Source of the DNA: Tanypteryx hageni
Lineage: Eukaryota > Arthropoda > Insecta > Odonata > Petaluridae
NCBI GenBank assembly: GCA_028673005.1
Contig: CM054116.1
Location: 23,165,840 to 23,229,839, forward strand
Reading direction: 5' to 3'
DNA: 64,000 bases
Shown here: piece after piece, positions 43,601 to 55,600 of the stretch
How the letters are laid out: the number at the start of each line of letters is the position of its first letter
How positions within the stretch are numbered: the stretch's first letter is position 1
Translations under genes and position numbers: made by a program
The notes under the pieces: generated by a model
What the model saw: the letters and a program-made list of their open reading frames with translations, nothing else
Databases searched by the model: none
What the model was told of the DNA's origin: nothing

Positions 43601-46600
43601 TCACTATCCGCTTGAGTGATTTTCCAAACTAAACCAGCGGTCCTGAACTGGGGGTACATATACCCCAAGGGGGTGCCTGGAGCCTCATCTACATCTACAG
43701 TTTACCCTGCAAGCCACCGCAAAGGTGTGTGGGAGGGGGTGCATTAACACCAAGGGGAAAACTCCAAAATTAGGTCTGGGTTTACGCCCCTACGCGAGGT
43801 TACTTTTGATCGCAAGTTTTATTCTGCTCAGCTATCATTCTAGGGAAAAATGAGCCTTTGTATCTCTCTGTCCTACAGGCTATCTCTCTTATTTTACGAG
43901 GATGGTCCATTCTATCGATATAGGTGGGAGTTCTTATCATTTCTTCGACGTCGCTGGAGAAAGTACACGTTCTAAATCTTTCAAGAAGTTTTAACCTAGC
44001 ACGTAATCGGCGCTCAGCTAGTGATTCCCATCCTAAGTCCTGTATCAAGCCTGTAATGCTTTTATTTCTATCATAACAATTTTTGACGAATCTAGCAGCT
44101 TTTTGCTGCACTTGCTCTAACTCGGTGATTAATCCTTTCTCATATGGATCCCATATGCTCGACGCATACTCTAGCAGTGGTCTAACTAAAGAAAATTAAC
44201 ATGTCTCTGACTTTTTCTTCGCTTTTACCTACTATCCGTTTGATGAATCCTAGTTTCTGCTTAGCTTTCCCGGATATATTTCATATGTGTGTGTCCCACG
44301 AGACGTTACTTGTTAAAATGACACCTAAGTATTTGACGGATTCGGCTAATTTTAGATGTATGCCTTCTATACTGTAATTCATCGCCTCATCAGGGGGTAT
44401 GTGAGAAAAGGAAGTCTCTGTATGAGTATCTTGTTGTTTTTATAATGCATATACCATTACACATACTTTGGCATAAAAATTAAGTCCTCATTGAAAGGAG
44501 GAACATGAAGTCACACTCTTGAGACCAAGTGGTACGTCGACTGAAAATGGTTCAGAACTGCTGACTAAACCATTTGTTTGGGAGTGACACACCAAAAGCA
44601 TAAATAAAACTTCGTAAGAGGTCTAGTGATGCAAGGATGATTCATCTATTTCTATCATCTATGATTTTATTTCCCATTCACTATTGAATAAGTAAAAAGA
44701 AGTTACCAGTTTTGGGACCAATGTATATTTTGTTTGCGAGAAATGGAGAACAAAAACGTGATGCCTTTGTCATGTGTATGCATGAACTTTCCACTTAAAC
44801 ACACAATATGGATAAATGTTTCGAATTAAACTAAATGATTGCGAGTCACTGGACCAGATCATGACTTCAAATTTCATTGTAGATGCATTTCAAATAATCC
44901 GTACTAAAAAGTACGCAAAATCCTATGATGTTGGCCGGGGACTGCTCTTAACTTCGAATTACATGCTATTTCAAATTATCCAGGATCGAAATAATGAGGT
45001 TTTACTGTATTAGTTTAGAGTTAGGGTTTCAACCAACCACATTAGATCCTTGGGATGCACTCTGAGAGAGAGGCTTTCTTCCTTGTTGTTGCCAGTCTAT
45101 ATTTTCAATGCGAGAATGAGTATTGATGGTTGATGAAGATGTTGCACTCCTAACTGAACCATAACCAAAATCCTGCAAAATAAATTTGAGCATTTTATAA
45201 ACACTATACCAGAAGTTACCCATCTATATTTAGATTCAGTATTATTTCAGCTTACTGATAAAAAGACAAAAAACATCATTATTATTTGCTCAATGAAGGC
45301 GAAAACTAAGATCCCATTGATAATGAGAATCATAAATATTTTCCATTTAATAGAACCATCACATGTTAAAAGTCTAGTTGCAATTCACAAAATATTGAGA
45401 CACCTCATTCAGGATCATTTGAAAAAAGAGAAGTATAGCAAGTTCAATATTCTGATATAAAAATGAGCAAATAAAAAAACACTCACATCTTCTGGAAGTT
45501 CAGATGTTGCACTAACTACACTGACAGTGCTGGCATTTGACAGGCTACGTTGGTGTTCTCCTATCTGAGCAGATTCTCCTTTAATTGCTATTTCTTTCTC
45601 CAATGTTTCTGAATACTGCTCTAATGCATGATAGTCCATAAGAAGTTTCTGATAGGCATTCCTATCTTGGTCATGCTCTTGAATCAGGAAGGACTTCTCT
45701 TCTTCTAGTCTCATTTTCAGGCGCTCTATGTAGCAACAATTTCATGTAATGGTTGCATAGAAATAACGAATAAATGGTTAATGTGGATTAAGCTTAGAGA
45801 TGAAATTTCTAACTTTCTAAAATAAGAAGTTAATTATATATGAAAGTATATAATCTCAATGTGAGGAATAAAAAAAGTACCAAGACTGACCTTCAGCACT
45901 AATTTGATCAGCACGAATTTTTTCATTCATGGCATCCAACTCTCCTTTTAATTTTCCAATTTGTTCCACAGATTTTTCTGACTCAGCTTTCCAGAATGAT
46001 TCCAAGCGGTTTTTCTCCTGATAATAAAGATTAGATTATTGGATGATTTGATGAAAATGTGCCAAAAAATATCCATTTTCAGTTATGCTCATATTTTCAA
46101 CTCCTCGATTGTGATTAAGAGAGGCACAAAAACTATTATTTAAAATCCAGTATTCAATTAATGACTTGGTTAAAAACAGCAACATTAGTTCTACGCTTAC
46201 ATTATGATCTAATGCATTGAAGCTTATGGAAGTTATTTATTAACATTTCCACAAACCTGAAGAATGTCCATCTTCTCGTCCCGTTCATGGCTAAGAGCCT
46301 GTCGCAACTGTTCAAGTTCAGCCTCCAGACCTTCAAGACGTCCAGCACGCCCTTTCCATTCTGTTTCTGATGCTTTAACAAGCTCTAATTGAGATCTCAC
46401 ATCATTCAATTCATTGTGAACATTCTTCAGGGTTTCACGTTCCTTTGTCTAATAGGATCAAATAGGGATTTCAGTAATTATTATTGGATTAAAATACAGA
46501 AAATAGTGTCCATCATCCAAAAAAGTTATACCAATAAAAGACAAGAAACAAGTATCACAAAATGTGAAAATACTTGCCAATTCTCCTATTCTTTGCTGGA

Positions 46601-49600
46601 GAGAGATGATCTTGTTTTCAAGACCCTTGTTGAGGTTCCGGATATGCTCCACAGAACGGGCCTCCTTCTTCAAGTGGCGAAGGCGGCGCTTGGCAATGAA
46701 GCACCTTATCTGGCACTGCACTACAATAACCTTACGCAATAAACTAGCCCTCAGGCAGCGAGCCAACCAACCACGGACATGTTTCTGAATAACCACAGCC
46801 TGGAAGACATTTCAAAAATGTGCATGATTACTTCACAAATCCAAAATAAAAAAAAATTTGCTCAATTATAACAAAAGTTAAGAAGGATGACCACAAACAA
46901 TATTAAACAAAATAGAAAATGACAATTAAATTAAATATAGATTTAAATGTAAGAGTATGGTGCATATTTACTTATGTGTGTATGCATTACGAAAGGGTGA
47001 TAATGGCAAATTTGCCAATATGACTAACAAGGACAGGCTACAGACTGTAACTCACAGATTCGGTTCATCTTCTACCAGCGGAGAGTTGAGGTCAATATAA
47101 GAATACCTTTTCAGAATTTGTAGCCAATGGCTTTTAGTTTAAGAGAAATAATTAATCAAAAAGTAAAAAATGGACCCATTTCCTTAAATGCTTGTAGCTT
47201 CACTCTTCTTATCAATAAAAGATGTAGCCTAGGGGTAACATGTAGGGCTCGTGTCTCCTACTTTTGGCGTTTGAGACTCTTGCTTGTCAAATATTTTTTC
47301 TCCTGCAAAATGTCCTTCTTCTTGCTGGTTTTTATATACCAATCTTCAGGAAATCATTATTCGCAGCTAATTATTTTTTACGTAGGAGAATTATTTATCC
47401 TTAAAAAATCCCGTGCATTTATTATCGTAAATTTAAAAAGGTTTTCCGGAAAGAAGCAGTTGATTGCAAGAATTAAAGATACATATAATACATTTCGTCT
47501 TTCCTTTTCTTTTCCTCCGGAGAAGACAACACATAACCTTCGCTTGAAGTAGGGGACTCGGGAGACGGAGTGGACGAGGAAGGTTAGTTCCTCACTCGCC
47601 GGCGCGGCATCGACATCTCCGTGTGGATTTCATCCACCTCTTCATCCTCCGCAAATTCCATTTCCTCCACTCGTTCGAAAATTTCACGGCCTATTAGCGA
47701 TGATAGCAATGATATCGTATCACTGACGCTCTTCGAAATTATGTTGCTACTCTTCACTAATTCCACACAATAGAACAAAGCGCCAGCCAACTCCTACTTT
47801 TCTTGATCGCTACTCTCACAAATGTTCAAGATTTTTCAAGGAAACATTCCATCACACACGCGTTACTATCATTCTCGAATGCCAAGGCAAAACTGCATAA
47901 GAGCAGACAAAACTAGACCCTTCTGACAATGTATGATATGACCTGCATAACCTTTTGCCGTTACAATATTACTCCGTTTCGGAATATGTGCATCTGCCAC
48001 TCACGGGAGGTCCTTTCCGAACAATCGTAAAGGAGCTTATTCTCATAAAATGTCCTTCATGAATTGACGGTCGGTACCCGAAATTGACTGCAGGGCAATT
48101 AGCTGTGTCCCAGCTCAAGTAGACCATGTGTCCCTCCGACCGGGTGGCCAAAGTGTCATTTCTACCCTCTTCATTCACGTACTCAAAATACTTTCACGAT
48201 TTTTGATCCGAGATTTTCGGATTCCAAGTTACACACTGCAGCCATTTATATGTTGATCCTTGTGCCATGAATATTTATATTTTCCTTTTTTTTGACGATT
48301 ACCATCCAAAGGAATGCGCTGGAAATGCAGACTAGGTTTTAAATATTAAATTTCAATTACGGGAGAATATGCCAATGCTACAGTGAGTGTCAACGCAGCC
48401 ATGGGCAGATGCGGTAAATGCCTACACAGGGTTTTTGAAGGAGTCGGTAAAATACGCATGGAAAGAATAGTGGTGTACTGATTAAAAATAATTCTTCTAC
48501 ATATAAAAAAAATTAGCTCTGAATAATTATTTCCTGAAGATTGGGATATAAAAATCAGTAAGAAGAAGGACATTTTGCAGGAGAAAAAAAATTGACAGTC
48601 GGAAGTCTCGAACTCCAAAAGCACAGGACATGAGGCCTACACATTACCCCTAGACTGCATCTTCTAATGAGACAAACAGCGAAGCTGCAAGCATTTAAGG
48701 AAATGGGTCCATTTTTGTACTTTTTGATTAATTATTTCTCTTAAACTAAAAGCCATTGACTGCAAATTCCGAAAAGGTATTCTTAATTTGACCTAAACTC
48801 TCCACTGGTAGAAGATGAACTGAATCTGTAAGTTACAGTCTGTAGCCTCTCCTTGTAAGCTAAAAAGCACTTTTAAGTCAACTGCTTCAAAGGTAGTATT
48901 ATTCTTGCCCACAATCAAAATGTATCTATGTTTTAACTATAGTCTAACACTAAATAAAAATATATTCTTGGATAAAGAAATCACACTTTAGATGGAAATA
49001 AACTGATCTAATTACATTTTCAAAAATGAAATTGAAACATTATTTTGCAATCAAAATTCAACAAATGCTTACAGCAGCATTTCTTCTCATCTCCTGATAC
49101 CGCCTTCGAGCAAGGAGACCTCTTGCCCTGGCCTGAAGCCCAAGAGTCAATGCTTTCAATCTTTGGTAGTGAAGACGGCACATCCAGCCTCTCATATATC
49201 TTTGGAGAATGATTGAAGCACGTAAACGTCGCATATGATATACTCTCCTGTTAGAATAAATAAAAACATTTTTGACGATAATGAAACAAGAGTTAAAGAG
49301 AAAATAATTATACAAATGACTTAAAGAATGTTCCAGTTCAGTTTAATGTTAAGTAACATACAGAATAAAAATTTGTGGGGGATGGGCCTCTGCAAAGGAG
49401 ATGTAGGGAATCAATAAGAGTAGAAATGAGTATTCTGAAAGGGAAAGTATTTGGAAGATTTTGAGGTTGGATACTTTGTGACCCAAATGTATATCTGGTT
49501 TACTCGGCTATTTTAGGGCTATATGAGCAATTGAAAAAAGTCGTTCAGTGATGAATTATTCATGTTATGCTCCATAAGTAACATTTGATTTTAATATATA

Positions 49601-52600
49601 AAAGCTACAATATACATTCAGTTCTCCATTTACGTACTTTTGGTTTAACACAGCTAAAGAATCAATACCACTCCTTCATACACATGATTTTACAATTAGT
49701 ATAAAATTGAAATTAATCATTTGAGTTTAAATAGTAAAAAATCGAAAAGACCGGAAGAGAGACATTTATTATTGTTGTTAAATGTCTATGTCATAACTAA
49801 GCTTTGGTGTGTGCCTGAGGCATTTTAAACATCCTCCTCCTCACTCCAAAAAACCAACCCAACCACTACCTGCTTGCCATCACACAACAGGTGAAGTCAT
49901 AAGTTAACAATCTTTGAGAATTCTAATAAAATCAGAACCATCATATTAATACAGCTTAATCATTACCAAGAGTTTATAAACTAGTATCAACACTTGTATC
50001 CAAGTCATTTGTTTCTGCACTTCAGTATTCCTTAATGAATCTAATAAACATTAGTACTTGCCTTCTTGCAATGAATCCTCTTGCATATCTTTGTATTGTA
50101 AGACTAGCATTCCGTTTGGACCTGTAATGCCTTTTGGCAATCCAGCCTCTTATCCTCTTCTGAATCAGAACACAGCATTCCCTTAGTCTCTCAGCACGCA
50201 ACTTCTCCAAGTATGCAACTTGACCAGCCCGAAAAAAGATCTTTGTTTTCCCAAACTGATACTTATCTTCTTCCTAAGACAATGTCAAATGACAATCATG
50301 ATTTTCAGTTAAGCTGTTTTATTGCTGAAAAATATATAAATTTATATCTATTACTAGAATTAATACTGATCATATAAATTAGTCAAGAATTTATTTTAGA
50401 ATTTAAACATGCACTTAGTAGAAATAATAATTTTATATAAAAGGAAAATATTATGTATTTAATTTAAAATTAACAATATAATCATTTTTCCTGTGTAAAT
50501 AACTAAGAGAAAATAAACTCAACTGAGATTTATTTCATTTGTACCTTTAACAGTACTTAGAAAAAGTTTAAAACTTTAACTAGAATACATTCCGTAAATG
50601 GCTGTACAATTTTAAAATGTAAAAAGAAATTAAAATGCATTTAGGATTAATGATTCAATTAAACTGAACATAAGATGACATACAACACCAAAGAATTAAC
50701 ATGAGAACAAATACACATTAAACACCCAATTCTGTACACACTATTTTTCCAGCTAAGTAAAAAATAAGAATAACACCTAACAGAAATTCACACCAAAGAA
50801 GGTTTTCCATTCTTTACAGAGCCCTAAAACAGAGATGTAGCAGAAAATTATCATATCACACCACCTCACATTGTGGATACCTATATACTGCAGGTCAAGT
50901 AGTGTTCACTGAAAAAATTAGGTATAATTTGATCATAGTGCATATTTCTTACATCTTCTGGCACCAAGTATGTTAGATTTCTATTGTTTATTTACACAAT
51001 ATGAGGAATAATAAACAAAACAAGTAGGATATGCTTGTTAAAGCAGAAGGTGGAATCATATTTCCTTAAAATTTTTTCGGGAAAGGGGAGAACCTGAACT
51101 GTTGGAATGTACAACCTCATTAGACCTTCCCATCCATGAAAAGTTCACTCCTCTAGCATCAGTAGTTTGGTTTGCAATACTATTTCAAAGTTTTGAATTT
51201 TCTGCAAAGCAAAATATGCTTGCACTCATAAAATAAGGTAGAATGTATGCTACTATGCTGCTGGAGAACATAAACTGAAGCTAGTTGTAATAGGCAAAGT
51301 GGAGAAGCTGCGATGCTTCAAGATCAAAATTTTCCCATGAAACAATATTACAACTAAAAGAGGATTGGATTGATAGAACCATCAATAATGATTGGGCATA
51401 CAATCATTTCATGAAAGAAGTTAGTTTGATATTACTTGGCAGAAAATAAACTGCCTGTCAATGGATAGTTCAAACTCTCACTCACATGAATCGTCATTAC
51501 AAGATGGAGACATCTACATTAATTTTCTTTCTTCATATGTAACTTCAGTGATCTACCCAATGGATTAGGGGGTTAGTGCTGCCATTCAAAGATCTACAGA
51601 AGGGCACTCTTAAAGAATATTATTGACGAAGATGCTGACAATGTCATTTTGTAAAGGGCTTAATATTATGGATGCAATTTGTGGAGTAGTTTATGAAAGA
51701 AGAATAAACCAATAACAATCAGTAAAAGGAGGAGGAAAATTTTTCCCCATGATCAAAACTCTGAAGGTTTTGCCAAACCAGGGATTAAGAGCAGAGCTGA
51801 ACTAGCCACAATGGTACAGCATTTCCAGTGATTTATTAAATAAAATGAATTAGTGGAGAATTTGCAATTTCAACAATTCTCACCTGTGCTTGTCTCTTGT
51901 ACTGTGAATAATCAAGAGTCTACTGTATATTAAAAGTGCAAACCAGTTCTTGTTCATGTTACAACACTATCAATGTACTGTGACATATGCAATTCACATC
52001 AAAATAAGCATATTGGTAGTGGAAGAATTTCACTTACAGCAGAAATGGAACTAAAGGCATTTCATGTTAATAAATAATAAATAAACAAACAAACACACAC
52101 ACCAATATATATATATCCAATGTTATTCAAATCTAAATACATAAATTAATGTAAAAGTCAATGTTGCTAAACTTGATATCAAGAACCTGTTTGGTTAGTT
52201 TTGGTCACTTCTTATTTAAGACAGCATCCAGTTCCTCTTAATACTTTGGCTGCCTCTGTGCTGAGTACAAATCCCATGAGAGATAGGAAAAGCCCAAGGG
52301 AATTAATTATGAGCAACTTTGTTTGATATACAAAAAAGGCTATGTGGATTTTTAAATAAATAACATTATAATAAAAAGAATACTGTGTGATTTATAAAAA
52401 CCTAATATTTTTAATACGAGTAAGTTAAATACTGGAAATCCTGGCATTTACAACACTTAAGACTCGGATTATTGTTCGCACTGATCAAAGAATAAGATAG
52501 AACAATAAACAGATACTGTAACATAAATAATACATTTTTAAAATTTCAAATTCATTGTGCACCAAACTATGAAGTAAATAATACATTTCAGATGGTTAAT

Positions 52601-55600
52601 GGTACACTTACCCTGATGAAATTACGTAATATTGCCTCACAAGTTTCTTTCATGTTGTTATATTTTATGTCTGTAGATTTGCATAACACTCGGTATCTTT
52701 GAAAGAACTCCATATATGTCCATCTGGAATTAATATGCTTATTTAACAAATGATGCAAAGCAAAAATTATAGTATGATACCACTAAAACTATTTTTACCT
52801 AGAAGGATAACCAGCTGCACTAATTCGAATAGTTTCAAGCACACCACAAGCTCGGAGTTGCTGCACAGCTCGGACTGGATTATATTCAAACGATCCCTTT
52901 TCATCATTGGGTTTAATACAACGCACATAATGTGGTGTTGTTGCATTTAGTGTGCACATGAGCATTTGCAATGAGTCTCTAAATTGAGAACCCACCTGAA
53001 AAATTACAAAATAATACAATTATAAATGAATTCACTAGAGAATTATTGAGCTTGTATTATGGCTGAAAATAAATTCCAACATAAATGAAAACCAGAAAAA
53101 TTATTCAGGTTCTGAATAATCAATATTGATTTAATATAAAAATGAGGCAGGAAACAGTTTTCTTTAAACAGAGAACATAGCTAATAATGAAGTTCAGAAC
53201 ATTTTTCATATCAGTATTCACATTAATTAATTGTATTTTAATTAGAACATTTAAAAAGTTAATAAGATAATTTATTAGCTCATTTTCATCTTGCATTATA
53301 TATGGATAATAATTTGATTTAATTATATAAAATGCTGAGCTGTGATACTTACACTGCGCTTGTGTTGTTTTGACAGAGTTGCAGCTTTACTTGTTGGTAT
53401 AATCTTCACTTTTACACTAGGAACGCTGAGTTTCTGTTTTTCTGGCAATCCCTCTGCAAAAAGTTTGGCCAGCAATTTGTTCTGAGAGAAAAAACAGAGG
53501 CATTTAATAATATGCCATGCTGAAATGTTCCAAATTTACAACAGTTTGGAATTATTTTTCTATATTAATAACTCAATAAGTGACCATATTTTTACAAAAA
53601 TACATGCTCAACAAGATTTACAATTCTAAAATATTAGATGTTATTTTCCAATATTAAAATTATTTGACACTGATGAAATTAATCCTTAGATGCATGAAAG
53701 AAGTACTGTAATTAGTCATGTGGGGGCAGTTTGACACCAAATTGATTTTTATTTTTTTATTTTCATAGCAAGGTAATCCTGATTTATTTATAATGTTATA
53801 AGTGGCACAAAGTTGGTCACATGTGTCATCTTCTCCTTTTGTAGCATTATACAATGTTACTATCTCTGGTTTCTGGAGATCTTGCATGCTGTCAACAATT
53901 TTAGAATTATTTGTCAAAGAATCATTGGGTGGCTGTGCTGTAGTTGGGTGTAAAATTCGTTGTATCATAATGCAACAGGACACAATCAAGATATTATTTA
54001 AATATATATTTTATGCAGTACTGTTTATGGTATCAAGCTCTCTAAATACATAAATGTGAATCAAAATTGTTAAAGCCATTTTCGAGGAAAGCAACAAGAA
54101 CAATCTACCCTCAATTCTTGTGCAATATACGTATTACATATAACAGTACATGTTTTTCAGATGATGTTTTAGTTAAATACAAGATTTTATTGTATTTTGT
54201 AAAAATGTTTAGGCCTTAAAGCAAAAAAAGGCAATGGACAGATGGACAGGTGACATTGCAAAAATAACTTTTTGGATTCAGAAGTACCTAAAACATCCAT
54301 TTCCATCGAAATCTTGAATTAAAATTCTTTTATAATCTCAATATTTATTGCATGAATATTGTGCATAAAAATTAAAAATATCAAAATCAATAAAAACAAA
54401 AAATATAAAAATTAAAACATCATCAAAAAGGTCAATGGGGAAGGTACTGCAAGACTGGCATAGGTAGGCAATAAATTTCTTTTGATATCGACTGAAAAAC
54501 ATTGGGGTCATATTAATCCTACACCACTAACTAAAGGTTAAGAAAATAAGGTATTTCTGGGTCACCATACAGCAAGTTCATTGTGTCTGCCAAAGATTTA
54601 ATGCTGTACTTTCAATTTTAAGAGTTTAAGCAAGAAAACATGTTTGTAAAAAAATATGCACACAGAGCCCATTAGCACTGAAAGTTAATAACTGCCCAAT
54701 TACAAATTAATGCATTTTTAACTACTTTTGGTAAGCCATATCAAGTTTAGATTATTATTTAGTTTTGAATACTATGACTCATTACTCCAATCTTAATTAT
54801 AATTCCAGAGATATAAAAAGTATGATACAACACAAAAGTTAATTTTGCAAAATTATTCCGAATGGTTTTGGCAGTGAGATTCTTCAGAGGTGAGATCACA
54901 TGCAATAAATGTTATGAGGCAAAGAATTGCATGGGTAGCATCATTTAGGAATCATTCCAGGTAAATGTTATACATTCTCCCTGAAATCAGTTGTTTTTTG
55001 AAAAATAATTACCTTTTAACCTAATATTATAAAATTGCTTATCTCACTCTATTGTTCTTCTATTCTGAAGATGCCTGGAATATAACGCTATAGTAATTAT
55101 TTATAACTATTCATTTATAACACACTTACTTCATGCTGCAATCCAATTTTTTCTATTATGGTCTCCTGCTACAGGCTTTATCTCATCGATGTTGACCAAA
55201 TGTCAAATGTTGCATGTTAAAGTGCAAATGTTCGAAAATTGTACTATACAATGTAAAGTTAAGCAGTTAGTGGGCCCAGCAGCTGTCTTGCAATGTGTTA
55301 GTGAAATACCTCATGTTACAGTTAATGTCTTGAGCCAGAAAATTCAGCCCTGATAGTTGTGCTCAGCATGTTTGTGCTATTTATTCACTAAATATTTATG
55401 CAAATAACAAAACAGATTATATAATCTAGAAAATAGCTTTGTATCTATAGTTACTATTTATTTATTTTTAGAAATTTAGTTAATGCTTATGTATAACAGG
55501 TTTTAATGAGAGACCAGGGGATCCAAGTGGACCTCTGATTCCAAATATCATATTTACCCAAACCCAAGACATGGGTTTTTTCCAAATTTCAGCTTGCAAA

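Noticed and set aside
46389..46788. Plus-strand frames of 117 and 74 codons
   Set aside because: They are antisense to exons w13 and w14 and have no family similarity.
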